Shown piece by piece: positions 1 through 7,859 of a stretch of DNA of 35,448 bases (the first letter of the stretch is position 1; every line of letters starts with the position of its first letter). A program made the translations under genes and the position numbers. The DNA comes from Pseudomonadota bacterium (GTDB taxonomy: Bacteria; Bdellovibrionota; Bacteriovoracia; Bacteriovoracales; Bacteriovoracaceae), in the NCBI GenBank assembly GCA_027486525.1, contig JAIXOY010000256.1, positions 1-35,448 on the forward strand, in the 5' to 3' direction. The notes under the pieces are model-generated. The model did not search any database and was not told where the DNA came from. It worked only from the letters and a program-made list of their open reading frames with translations.

Positions 1-76
1 AAAGAACCAGTGGCTCCCTTTTGGTGGCTCATTTTTTTCGTAGTGCTTTTCCTTTAGACGCTTTAACGCTGTCTGG

Positions 77-1066
77 GTGATAACGCGCGAAGAGTTTTTG
101 TCCTGTGGAACCGAAGAGGTTAGTCAATTTCGCTATTTTTCTCAGTTGCAAGGCCTGTGGCTGGAAAGACTTATCGAGTTGGAATTCTCCGATTTGCGGT
201 TAGCCGAAATCATGTGGGTGCTCGATCGCTGTCCTCTTCCGATAGTGCTGCAAGACTCTCAAGGTGTGGCGATCTTCACCAACGCAGCCTACCCAGCACA
301 AACACATGGTCTTGAGCTAACCTGGATTTCTCTCGGGAAGGGCCACGAACTTGGCGTAGGGAAAATCGAAGACTGGGATAGCTCGCAGATAGATGTCTTT
401 CATAAACACAAAATCTCTTTGCTGGGTGACCTCTTCAATACACTTCGCCACGAGTTATCCAATCCGCTCTTCGGATTAGGTCTCGCCTGTGACTTGTTGC
501 TCACCTCTGATTCGCCAGATGACACGCTCACCATGCTCAAAGAAATTAAGAAGAATGTTCTGCGCTCACAGCTCATCATCCATAACCTCTCAAAACTTTA
601 TTCCGAACAAGACTCGGCTCTTACGTGTGATGTCGTACAGGTCTTAAACGAAGCGCTCACTCTCGCTAAATCAGAATTAAAAGCCGTGAGAAAATACCAG
701 ACTCCGGCGCAGCTCACAGGGCCCTTGATGGTCGAAGGTCGTCCTCTGCTGGTGGTTCAGATTTTGTTTAATCTTCTCGTGAACAGTGCCCAGGCCATGC
801 GCTCACAAACGACGCCGGCCGAAATAAGGATTGTCGTCGAGGTGCTGGCAGATAGGGTGGAGATCACGTTGGAAGATAACGGTCCCGGGCTACCAGCGCT
901 GATCCGTGAAAATCTTTTCCGCCCCTTTCATACCACCAAAACCCAAGGACACGGTTTGGGCCTCGCATTATCTCGTGACCTCGCATTGAAAATCGGGGGA
1001 GATCTGACGTATCTTGAAACCTCTCCCGGCGCCTCATTCCGTCTTACATTGAAACGAGTTTCATGA
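77..1066 (+). CDS. Sensor histidine kinase (soluble)
   Basis: Two-component sensor kinase that autophosphorylates on histidine and passes the phosphate to a response regulator, probably the one encoded next. The dimerisation/phosphoacceptor helix carries RHELSNP with H125. The ATPase domain shows the N-box (N236 in LLVNSAQAM), DNGPGL at 267-272 and GHGLGLAL at 291-298. Residues about 45-75 look like a degenerate PAS-type sensory segment. There is no membrane segment, so it should act in the cytoplasm. GTG at 77 is the only start available after an in-frame TAG at 41-43, and no clear ribosome binding site precedes it, so the start is uncertain. The stop overlaps the next ATG by four bases (ATGA), which suggests coupled translation. 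The signal sensed cannot be told from the sequence. Confidence 0.9.
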   Translation: MITREEFLSCGTEEVSQFRYFSQLQGLWLERLIELEFSDLRLAEIMWVLDRCPLPIVLQDSQGVAIFTNAAYPAQTHGLELTWISLGKGHELGVGKIEDWDSSQIDVFHKHKISLLGDLFNTLRHELSNPLFGLGLACDLLLTSDSPDDTLTMLKEIKKNVLRSQLIIHNLSKLYSEQDSALTCDVVQVLNEALTLAKSELKAVRKYQTPAQLTGPLMVEGRPLLVVQILFNLLVNSAQAMRSQTTPAEIRIVVEVLADRVEITLEDNGPGLPALIRENLFRPFHTTKTQGHGLGLALSRDLALKIGGDLTYLETSPGASFRLTLKRVS

Positions 1067-1428
1067 AAAAAATTTTGATTGTTGAAGACGAAGTTCTGAT
1101 TGCCCAGTCACTACGCAAGCTGCTGGAAAAGCGTGGCCACAAAGTACAGACCACAGAGTCTGGGCATGAAGCGATCGGTCTTATTGCTCAAGGTGACTTT
1201 GATCGCATTGTCTGTGACTTAATGCTTCAAGATATCTCGGGTTTTGACGTTCTCGAAGAATCTCGTCGACACTTTAGACCCGAAGAAATGGGACAAAAAT
1301 TCATCATTATGACGGCTTATAATTCTCCCCAAGTCTTAGAGAAAGCGCGAGAATACAATTGTGAAATACTCAACAAACCGTTTGAGAATCTACAGCAAGC
1401 GATGAGTAAAATTGAAGGGGAGGGTTGA
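1063..1428 (+). CDS. Single-domain response regulator (receiver only)
   Basis: CheY-like receiver domain of 121 residues with no output domain. The acidic pocket is E8/D9, the phosphorylated aspartate is D52 (CDLMLQD), and the switch Thr and conserved Lys are T84 (IIMTAYN) and K105 (NKPFE). It overlaps the kinase gene by four bases, so the pair most likely works together. With no DNA-binding or enzymatic output domain it probably acts by protein contact or as a phosphorelay intermediate. The partner is not visible here. Confidence 0.92.
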   Translation: MKKILIVEDEVLIAQSLRKLLEKRGHKVQTTESGHEAIGLIAQGDFDRIVCDLMLQDISGFDVLEESRRHFRPEEMGQKFIIMTAYNSPQVLEKAREYNCEILNKPFENLQQAMSKIEGEG

Positions 1429-2322
1429 GTGGCAGCTATTCACAAAGTAGGCATCGCACTCAAGCCCGGGGCGACCGGAGAATTCTTAAGCGTTCTTCCT
1501 AATCTCTGCCAATGGCTTCAACGTCGCAAAAAAGAAGTAATTTTCCGTGCACAAGATCAAGAACGCGTTCAAAAAATTCTACAAAAGAAAGATCTCCGCC
1601 CTCTTTTCTTAGAAGACAAGGAATTCTTTTCGCAGCCTGACATCATGATCTCACTCGGTGGCGATGGGACAATGATTGGTGTTTGTCGTCGTGTCTCTCC
1701 TCGTATTCCCATTTTTGGGATTAACCTAGGACGCCTAGGTTTCATCACGCCTTACAGTAAAAATGAATTCTTTGATTACCTTCCGCAAATCATTGAAGGC
1801 AAGTTTCGTACGATTGCCCAACCTCTCTACCACGTCACAGTCCAAAGGAAGGGAAAGACCGTTTTCCAGCAGCCTTTCTTTAACGACGCTGTGCTGGCCA
1901 AGAACGATATTGCTCGCATGATCCACTTACGAGTAGAGGCTTCAGATGAGCATGTATACAACCTCGCTGCTGATGGCCTAATCGTGAGCTCGACAATGGG
2001 ATCAACCGCTTACTCACTGGCCGCTGGGGGTCCCTTGGTCCACCCAGAAGTTTCGGCACTGATTCTGGCACCAATTTGTCCCCATTCACTTACCTACCGT
2101 CCGCTGGTGATCTCACCTAAATCTAAAGTAACTTTGCGTCTTTTACCCCCTTTCCACACCGTCAATTTGACGCTGGATGGTCAGGTGGTGTTTCCTATTG
2201 AAGAGACAGATTTAATACTTATCAATCACAAAAAAGCGAAACGTGTTTCATTGATCAAAAATGACTCACGATCTTTCTTTGAGACCTTGAAAGAGAAATT
2301 CGTCCATGGAAGAAGATCCTAA
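1429..2322 (+). CDS. nadK: NAD kinase
   Basis: ATP-dependent (or polyphosphate-dependent) phosphorylation of NAD to NADP in the cytoplasm. The family signature GGDGT is at residues 77-81, followed by GINLGRLGF and by the C-terminal nucleotide-binding stretch beginning DGLIVSSTMGSTAYS. The length of 297 residues is normal. The GTG start sits directly after the regulator stop codon and is preceded by AGGGGAGG at a good distance. It is the third gene of the kinase-regulator-nadK-recN run; nadK beside recN is a common bacterial neighbourhood. Confidence 0.95.
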   Translation: MAAIHKVGIALKPGATGEFLSVLPNLCQWLQRRKKEVIFRAQDQERVQKILQKKDLRPLFLEDKEFFSQPDIMISLGGDGTMIGVCRRVSPRIPIFGINLGRLGFITPYSKNEFFDYLPQIIEGKFRTIAQPLYHVTVQRKGKTVFQQPFFNDAVLAKNDIARMIHLRVEASDEHVYNLAADGLIVSSTMGSTAYSLAAGGPLVHPEVSALILAPICPHSLTYRPLVISPKSKVTLRLLPPFHTVNLTLDGQVVFPIEETDLILINHKKAKRVSLIKNDSRSFFETLKEKFVHGRRS

Positions 2323-2334
2323 ACGGAGTGCCCC

Positions 2335-3972
2335 ATGAAAAATCCAACACTGATTCTTGAAACCCTCAAGCTGCAAAACTTTGCGACCTTTAAGTCGCAC
2401 GAAGTGAGCTTTGCGAGCGGATTGAACGCTATCGTCGGTGAAACCGGTTCAGGCAAAAGCCTTTTGCTCGATGCACTTCAGCTCGTCTTCGGCGGCAGAG
2501 CTGATAAAAAAGCCGTTCGTCACGGAAGTGATGCGGCAATCGTCGAAGCTGTTCTCCGCTTCAGCGACAAAGATATTGCTCGCGCTCTAGATGAAATGGG
2601 ATTCCCTGCTGACGACAGTGAAGTCGTCATCAAGCGGATGGTCCGCCAAGATGGAACCAGTAAGTGCTGGCTCAACCACATGGCCTGCAGCCTAGGGCAA
2701 CTGGTGACCTTCGCTCGCCGCTATATCGATCTCGTGGGTCAGTTCGAGAACCAAAAACTTTTGAGCGAAACCTATCAATTACGCCTTTTAGACCAGTACG
2801 GCCAAACGACGGCTGCCGCCGATGAGGTTCGCCAACACCTAGCTAAGTTCCGTGCTTTGCGTGACGAACGTGATCAGCTTGAACGCTCAAAGAATGAACG
2901 TGAGCAACGCCTCGACTACCTCGACTTTCAAATGAATGAGATCGATGCTCTTAATCCGCGCGAAGGTGAAGAAGAAGAATTGATTGTTCTTAAAAACGAC
3001 TTCCTCAATCATGAGAAGAAGCAGATTCTCCTCCACCAACTCGACGAAATGGTTGAAGGTGGCGAACAAGGTGGTGGCTTTTCATCTCTTGTGCGCTCCG
3101 GCCGCAGTCTCCTCTCCAAGAATGCGGGTTTGATTCCTCCGGCATTTATAGAAAAATTCGGTGGACTCGAATTGGCGTACGAAGAACTTCGTACCGCACT
3201 CCAAGGGTTTGGCTCAAAAGAGATGGACGCCGAAGAATTACAACATGTTGTAGATCGTCTCGACACTTATCAAAAACTCAAGCGTAAGTTTGGCGGAAGC
3301 GTGGGAACACTCTTAGAAGCGCGCCAGCAGTTTGAAGCAGAAGCCGGCAAGCTCCGCACTGCAGAAACTGATTTAAGCGACCTTCTCCAGCGCCTTACGG
3401 CCGCCGAGCAGTCTGTGCAACGCTTAGCCCTGGATCTCCACCAAAAGCGCCTCAAGCAGTCTACCGCGTTCTCCAAAGCACTCACCATGGCCGTCCGTGA
3501 ACTTCGCATGGAAGGCGCTGAGATTAAGCTTCAGCTTGAGAAGGCAGAAGAGCTTTCCGAGAACGGCTTTACGCGTTTAAGCTTCCTCGCACAAACCAAC
3601 CCCGGTGAGGGCTTCTTTAAAGTTAAAGAGATCGCTTCGGGCGGTGAACTATCACGGATTCTCTTGGCTTTGCGCCAAGTGCTTGCCACTCACGACTCAA
3701 TCAGTATCTTCCTGTTTGATGAAATCGACACCGGCATGGGTGGTGAGACCGCACTTCATATCGGTAAGAGCCTCAAGAAAGTTTCTGAGAACTCTCAGGT
3801 CGTTACCATCACTCACTTACCTCAGATTGCAGCTTTCGCTGATCGCTTGATTGTGGTCTCAAAAGAGACGACGGAGGGCAAAGAGGGCGATCGCACGGAA
3901 TCACGAGTAAGAGAAGTAATGCTCGCGAAAGAAATTCGTAAAGAAATTGAAGCGATGGTTCCGCTACATTAA
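2335..3972 (+). CDS. recN: DNA repair ATPase RecN
   Basis: SMC-like ATPase that acts in recombinational repair of double-strand breaks. Walker A (GETGSGKS) is at residues 35-42. A long charged coiled-coil middle (about 150-370) separates it from the ABC signature SGGELSR near residue 435, Walker B (FLFDEIDTG) near 460, and the HLPQIAAFAD motif that follows. At 545 residues it is full length for RecN. GGAG lies seven bases before the ATG, and the gap from nadK is 12 bases. Its TAA overlaps the stop codon of the opposing LpxH-like gene by three bases, leaving no room for a dedicated terminator between them. Confidence 0.96.
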   Translation: MKNPTLILETLKLQNFATFKSHEVSFASGLNAIVGETGSGKSLLLDALQLVFGGRADKKAVRHGSDAAIVEAVLRFSDKDIARALDEMGFPADDSEVVIKRMVRQDGTSKCWLNHMACSLGQLVTFARRYIDLVGQFENQKLLSETYQLRLLDQYGQTTAAADEVRQHLAKFRALRDERDQLERSKNEREQRLDYLDFQMNEIDALNPREGEEEELIVLKNDFLNHEKKQILLHQLDEMVEGGEQGGGFSSLVRSGRSLLSKNAGLIPPAFIEKFGGLELAYEELRTALQGFGSKEMDAEELQHVVDRLDTYQKLKRKFGGSVGTLLEARQQFEAEAGKLRTAETDLSDLLQRLTAAEQSVQRLALDLHQKRLKQSTAFSKALTMAVRELRMEGAEIKLQLEKAEELSENGFTRLSFLAQTNPGEGFFKVKEIASGGELSRILLALRQVLATHDSISIFLFDEIDTGMGGETALHIGKSLKKVSENSQVVTITHLPQIAAFADRLIVVSKETTEGKEGDRTESRVREVMLAKEIRKEIEAMVPLH

Positions 3973-4712
3973 AACGTAACGAGACGGGCCCCCTCTGAAT
4001 CCACGACAATAAACTTGCGTGATTTCGGAGGGAAGCCGTTATTCAGATAAACTTTGTTATTAAACCGATACTCGTCCACCACGTGACTGTGACCACCGAT
4101 AACAATCTCGGCTGCTTCCGGAGTCATGGCCTCTACTCCTAAGCGAAATTTCTTGCGAACTTCTTCTTCATTGTAAGTGCGATGGCCATAAGCCCGTGAC
4201 TTTTTGCTCGCACGCTCACCCACATAATCTAGAAAAGCGAGAGGCATGACATGATCAGCCACAAACGTGAGCCACGGCTTTTTTATGAATGATTTATACT
4301 TAAGGTATGTCGTGTCTGAGCGGTTGTATTCGTCACCATGGCCAATGATCACCTGCTTTCCCGCGATCTCTACCTGTCGTTCAGTTGAAAGGACCTGAAG
4401 CCGATGGGCCGCCTCTACTCCCCACCGCATTGAAGCTCTTTTAAAAAGACCATTAAGATGCATGTCATGATTGCCTTCAGCGAAGAAAACGATCTTACCC
4501 TGGCGACAAATATTCCCGATCGCTTCAAAGATCGCATGAAATCGTGCGATGTAGGCTTCGTGGTCTCCGGCCATGAGATCGAAAATATCCCCGAGTAAGC
4601 CCACGTGAGTAGCGTCTTGAGTCAGTGGATGGGCAAAAAAATCATTGAGGCACTGATGACCTTGGTCATTAAGTGATCTGATGTGAATGTCTGAAAGAGT
4701 CACTAGCCGCAT
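3969..4712 (-). CDS. LpxH-like metallophosphoesterase (probable UDP-2,3-diacylglucosamine diphosphatase)
   Basis: Calcineurin-like phosphoesterase with all five metal-binding blocks: DIH (D8, H10), GDIFDL (41-46), GNHD (80-83), HGDEYN (125-130) and GGHSHV (206-211). The stretch HGDEYNRSDTTYLKYKSF, followed by KKPW, resembles LpxH, the enzyme that hydrolyses UDP-2,3-diacylglucosamine to lipid X in lipid A synthesis. The 247-residue length also fits. GNHD replaces the GNRD usual in E. coli LpxH, so another phosphoesterase of the same fold remains possible. It is the last gene of the flagellin-PilZ run, 32 bases after the PilZ gene. The start ATG has no strong ribosome binding site but fits the family N-terminus. 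Confidence 0.72.
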   Translation of the reverse strand: MRLVTLSDIHIRSLNDQGHQCLNDFFAHPLTQDATHVGLLGDIFDLMAGDHEAYIARFHAIFEAIGNICRQGKIVFFAEGNHDMHLNGLFKRASMRWGVEAAHRLQVLSTERQVEIAGKQVIIGHGDEYNRSDTTYLKYKSFIKKPWLTFVADHVMPLAFLDYVGERASKKSRAYGHRTYNEEEVRKKFRLGVEAMTPEAAEIVIGGHSHVVDEYRFNNKVYLNNGFPPKSRKFIVVDSEGARLVTF

Positions 4713-4744
4713 AGATACATGCTAGCACAAGGAAGAGCGGCTGC

Positions 4745-5479
4745 TCAAATAGCCTTTTCGTCTGTACGAATATGCTCAAAGACGAATTTTGCGATGGCTT
4801 CTTGTTCTTTTTTTCCTATCGCATCGAATCGAACGCTTACCTTCCATCTTCTCTGCTCTCCCATCTCACTGACACGCAAGATTTCTCCCTGCACAGTGTA
4901 CTTAACATCTCCAATGAGAAGCTCCATGTTCTTCACCAGTTCTCCAGCAATAAAGAACTTAGACTCAGCCTTACTGACAACGAACGATATTCCCCCTGCT
5001 CCCAGATCTAGCAAGAGCTTACTCAAAAACTGGTTCACCGGTTTCGGAGTCATAACCGTCTTGCAAAATTGGACCTTAAGACGATGACTGTCATTGGCCG
5101 TGAGACGTAGCCACTTACGGCGCTCAACCTGGGCCACAAAAACTGGATATGCTAAAGCTACACAACCGTCTGACTCAGGTTGCTTGAATTTACTTTGGAA
5201 AAGTAAGCAACTCTGCGGCATGAAGAAATTGACTTGCTCACAGCTACCCAAGACTTGGTGAAAGCTTTCTTCCTGACCTTCTTTGGGACGGATCACAAGT
5301 TCTTGCTGAGAACGTTTGATTAATTCAAATCGTACTGGTGCGAGAATTTTTTTATCGCCAACGATACGCCAGATGAAGACCGCTTCTTGTCTTTCTTTGG
5401 CTGCAAGAAGGAGGTAACCAATCTGCTTAGCATCATGGATCTTCTTAAATTTGTTATCGTCTAACGAAGACACGGGCAC
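4745..5479 (-). CDS. PilZ domain protein (YcgR-like), probable c-di-GMP receptor
   Basis: A protein of 244 residues with an N-terminal beta-rich half (about 20-100) resembling the YcgR N-domain and a C-terminal PilZ domain. The PilZ part shows RKWLR (RxxxR, 121-125), DLGAGG (158-163) where the usual motif is [DN]xSxxG, and WKVSVRFDAI near 212-221. The serine-to-glycine change leaves ligand binding plausible but unproven. YcgR-type proteins slow the flagellar motor when bound to c-di-GMP, and the position just downstream of a flagellin gene fits a motility role, though this is inference. The start is GTG; no other Met lies in the first 80 residues. The 5' region contains the hairpin at 5491-5531. 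Confidence 0.75.
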   Translation of the reverse strand: MPVSSLDDNKFKKIHDAKQIGYLLLAAKERQEAVFIWRIVGDKKILAPVRFELIKRSQQELVIRPKEGQEESFHQVLGSCEQVNFFMPQSCLLFQSKFKQPESDGCVALAYPVFVAQVERRKWLRLTANDSHRLKVQFCKTVMTPKPVNQFLSKLLLDLGAGGISFVVSKAESKFFIAGELVKNMELLIGDVKYTVQGEILRVSEMGEQRRWKVSVRFDAIGKKEQEAIAKFVFEHIRTDEKAI

Positions 5480-5490
5480 TCACATTTTTT

Positions 5491-5531
5491 GCTCAATACT
5501 CGCCATGGTTTACACCATGGCGAGTGTGGGC
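5491..5531. other. Strong hairpin between flagellin and PilZ genes
   Basis: Perfect 11-bp inverted repeat ACTCGCCATGG (5498-5508) and CCATGGCGAGT (5515-5525) around a 6-base loop, extended by GCTCA/TGGGC (5491-5495, 5527-5531) with one G-T pair. T6 tracts at 5485-5490 and 5532-5537 are both on the plus strand. A U-tract therefore follows the hairpin only in rightward transcripts, while in the flagellin mRNA (leftward) the hairpin is flanked by A-runs. It is placed like a flagellin terminator but oriented against it. It may act as an mRNA 3'-end stabiliser, a processing site or a block to antisense transcription. Confidence 0.8.
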
Positions 5532-5558
5532 TTTTTTAGTACGTCTTCAAAGGAACAA

Positions 5559-6389
5559 TTACGCAATCAATTTCAAAGCAGAAGCAGGAAGATCATTGGC
5601 CTGCGACAATACCGCAGTACCAGCAGCCTTCATGATATTGATCGATGCCAATTTCGCTGACGAGGCAGCAACATCAGTATCCTCAATTCGTGAACGAGCC
5701 GCTTCTTGGTTTACCGAAGAAATCTCCAAGCTCGATACCGCTGTTTGCAAGCGAGACTGGGTTGCACCGAGGTTCGCTCGGAAACCACTTACCTTATCGA
5801 TCGCTTGGTCGATGCGCTCGAGGTTACCTGAGGCTTCTGATTTATCCATAATACTAGTACCGTCGACACCCAGGCTTTCGATGGTTGCATCCGTTTGAGA
5901 AGCATCAAATTGAATTTGATTCGTCTCGCCACCGTAAGCACCGACCTGAAAGTCGAGTGTGTCGCCTTCGCCCTTGAGGAGCGAGCGACCGTTGAAGTTA
6001 GTCGTCACTGCGATACGATCTAACTCTTGAGTTAATTGTTGATACTCCATGTTCAAGAAACCGCGTTCTTGCTCACCTACAGTGTCTGACGCCGCTTGAA
6101 CCGAAAGTTCACGGAGTCGTGTCAGAATGTTTGTAGACTCGTTCAAGCCACCTTCCGCGACTTGTACGAGGGAAATGGCATCGTTGGCGTTTCGAGTCGC
6201 CATCTTCATGCCTTTCGTCGATGCTTCGAGTTTCTTGGCAATCGCCAAGCCGGCCGCATCATCAGCAGACTTTGTAATCCGCTTGCCGGAACTGAGTCGG
6301 GCGAACTCAACTTCTTGCTCAGCAGAATTCACCCGTAGGTTCCGCTGGACCTCTTGCGAGGCAATGTTCGTATTAATCCTTAGACCCAT
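5559..6389 (-). CDS. fliC: Flagellin
   Basis: Filament subunit exported through the flagellar secretion system. The conserved N-terminal D0/D1 region begins MGLRINTNIASQEVQRNL and includes LSSGKRI and the AAGLAIAKKLEA block. The C-terminal D1/D0 region includes ANLGATQSRL, EAARSRIEDTD and a final SQANDLPASALKLI. The central variable part is short, giving 276 residues, as in other Bdellovibrio-type flagellins. AAAGGAG lies six bases before the ATG. The gene has its own leader of over 100 bases with candidate sigma-28-like promoters. Bdellovibrio carries several flagellin genes; only one lies here and no other flagellar genes are adjacent. Confidence 0.96.
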   Translation of the reverse strand: MGLRINTNIASQEVQRNLRVNSAEQEVEFARLSSGKRITKSADDAAGLAIAKKLEASTKGMKMATRNANDAISLVQVAEGGLNESTNILTRLRELSVQAASDTVGEQERGFLNMEYQQLTQELDRIAVTTNFNGRSLLKGEGDTLDFQVGAYGGETNQIQFDASQTDATIESLGVDGTSIMDKSEASGNLERIDQAIDKVSGFRANLGATQSRLQTAVSSLEISSVNQEAARSRIEDTDVAASSAKLASINIMKAAGTAVLSQANDLPASALKLIA

Positions 6390-6426
6390 GAAAAACTCCT
6401 TTCAACAGACGTACTTTGAGAACTGA

Positions 6427-6445
6427 TAGGGGTCCCATACCCCTA
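6427..6445 (-). other. Leader hairpin upstream of flagellin
   Basis: Perfect 7-bp inverted repeat TAGGGGT / ACCCCTA with a 5-base loop, about 38 bases before the flagellin start codon and therefore in its 5' untranslated region. It is flanked by two near-copies of AACTGATNGG (6421-6430 and 6454-6463). It could affect mRNA stability or be a protein binding site. Confidence 0.6.
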
Positions 6446-6456
6446 CCTTTGATAAC

Positions 6457-6482
6457 TGATCGGAGGACTCAAGTAATTCTTA
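6457..6482 (-). promoter_or_regulatory. Candidate sigma-28-like promoter for flagellin
   Basis: On the minus strand TAAG (6479-6482), a 14-base spacer and TCCGATCA (6457-6464) resemble the flagellar sigma-28 pattern TAAA-N15-GCCGATAA, with two mismatches in the -10 box and a spacer one base short. It would give a leader of roughly 60 bases. A second, weaker candidate is TTAG-N15-TCCGACAA, with its -10 at 6501-6508. Neither is a perfect match. Confidence 0.35.
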
Positions 6483-6613
6483 AGGAGTTTCTGACTTGGC
6501 TTGTCGGAAAATGGGGAAAAGTCCTAAAAACAGGGGCTTAGATATTAATAAAAGATAAATAAGATAAATTCAATATCCGTAATTGCAGTTGGTTATGATG
6601 GCGATGCCAAGAT

Positions 6614-7081
6614 TTATGGACGGTGATCAGACTGGATTTTTTTTATCACTGATGTTGTTGAGTAGCCGTTCACAAACGAAAGCGAGAGTACTTCTCCGCC
6701 CCAACCAATCACCTCGCGGCCTCCGACGATTTGATCCACACTCCAGTCTCCACCCTTCACAAGCACGAGAGGACGAAGCACCTTGATCAACTCCAGAGGA
6801 GTGTCCTCGGTAAAAATCTCAACAGCATCAACGCACTTAAGATTCATCATCACAAACAGACGGTCATCTTCATTATTTATTGGCCGCTCGGGACCCTTGA
6901 GACGTTTCACACTTGCATCAGCATTGAGACCAACGATAAGGGCATCACCAAGCTTACGTGCTTCATTCAAGTAGGCGACGTGGCCACGATGAAGAATGTC
7001 GAAGCAGCCATTGGTGAAGACAATTTTTTTTCCGCGCATTCTTGCTAAGAAAGCCTGCGTCTCAACTGAGAGCGTTTTCAC
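6614..7081 (-). CDS. rfaE2: D-glycero-beta-D-manno-heptose 1-phosphate adenylyltransferase (lone HldE C-domain)
   Basis: Cytidylyltransferase-fold enzyme that makes ADP-heptose for the LPS inner core. [16 protein letters not shown] (23-38) contains the HxGH nucleotide-binding motif, and STTSVIKKI lies near the C-terminus. The 155-residue length matches the C-terminal domain of E. coli HldE alone; the kinase domain must be encoded elsewhere. The GTG start overlaps the stop of the RDD gene (GTGA), so translation is probably coupled. The isomerase and other heptose genes are not in the window. Confidence 0.88.
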   Translation of the reverse strand: MKTLSVETQAFLARMRGKKIVFTNGCFDILHRGHVAYLNEARKLGDALIVGLNADASVKRLKGPERPINNEDDRLFVMMNLKCVDAVEIFTEDTPLELIKVLRPLVLVKGGDWSVDQIVGGREVIGWGGEVLSLSFVNGYSTTSVIKKIQSDHRP

Positions 7082-7806
7082 TCGCGGGTAACTTTTGAAT
7101 TAGTGATCATGCCAGGTAAATCCACCGCATTCGTTAGGCCAAGACTCAGGAAGCCCAAAAGCGTAATCAATGAACGCATGAAGAGCAATGTCATCTGTGG
7201 GCGCTGCTCTGTCGCGAGGGTGAGACCCATCAGATCTTTTCCAAGCGACTTACCCTGGAATTTTTCCAAGAGTGTAAAGTAGAGAAGAAAATAGCCGGAG
7301 AAGAGCAAAACGATCGCGGTCAGCATGGTGGGTTCAAGCACCCACATTTCATTCCAAACATCGAGACCCGTCATTAAAGCAACTGACTGGAGTGTTCCGG
7401 CCGTAAGACCACCCACAAGAACCATATCAATCGAGAAAGCGGCCAGACGCAAAGACTTGCTCGCGGCCATTACTGGTACAAACGCCTCTTCGATTTGAAT
7501 CTGTGGCGCGGCTTTCGCTGCATAGAAAAGAGCCAAGTCGTTTTGAACAAAATCACGAGGTGCTTCCACTGAAGCTTGCGCGAGACGATGTTGCTCAAAT
7601 GGATGCTGTGAACGAGCGGGAGCTGTTGGACGCGCAGGAGCCGCACGTTCAACCATCACACGGGTGGCCTCTTTTACGGCTTCTTCTGATTTATTAGCGT
7701 GGTGAAATCCCAAGCCCTTACTAAGGGGCTTGAAATCAAAGTCATCAAAGAGATCATCGGCAACCGGGGCTTTGCGCGGGGACGGTGAATTTGTTTGCAT
7801 ATCCAT
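7078..7806 (-). CDS. RDD family membrane protein
   Basis: A 242-residue protein with a low-complexity, Ala/Pro-rich cytoplasmic N-terminal half (1-110) and a C-terminal RDD membrane domain of about three helices. It has R120 and D127 in [13 protein letters not shown] and the loop [11 protein letters not shown] (185-195). The function of RDD proteins is mostly unknown; transport has been suggested for some. The ATG at 7806 is chosen because GAGGAG lies seven bases upstream. The frame stays open up to 7881, but that version would overlap rsmE and lacks a binding site. It is coupled by a four-base overlap to rfaE2. Confidence 0.8.
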   Translation of the reverse strand: MDMQTNSPSPRKAPVADDLFDDFDFKPLSKGLGFHHANKSEEAVKEATRVMVERAAPARPTAPARSQHPFEQHRLAQASVEAPRDFVQNDLALFYAAKAAPQIQIEEAFVPVMAASKSLRLAAFSIDMVLVGGLTAGTLQSVALMTGLDVWNEMWVLEPTMLTAIVLLFSGYFLLYFTLLEKFQGKSLGKDLMGLTLATEQRPQMTLLFMRSLITLLGFLSLGLTNAVDLPGMITNSKVTRE

Positions 7807-7859
7807 GGGCGCTCTCCTCTGTCTGTCTTCTTTAAGAGTACTTGATGCGTTTCGAGCCT

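Noticed and set aside
1-76. Repeated TGGCTC words followed by a T-run, looking like a terminator
   Set aside because: The copies are direct repeats and the only inverted pairing (GAACCA with TGGCTC) has a mismatch and a short stem; too weak to call. Nothing else was seen in these bases.
5524-5898. Plus-strand frame antisense to flagellin, just after the hairpin T-tract
   Set aside because: The product has no family features and the reading reflects flagellin codon pattern; no binding site supports a start.
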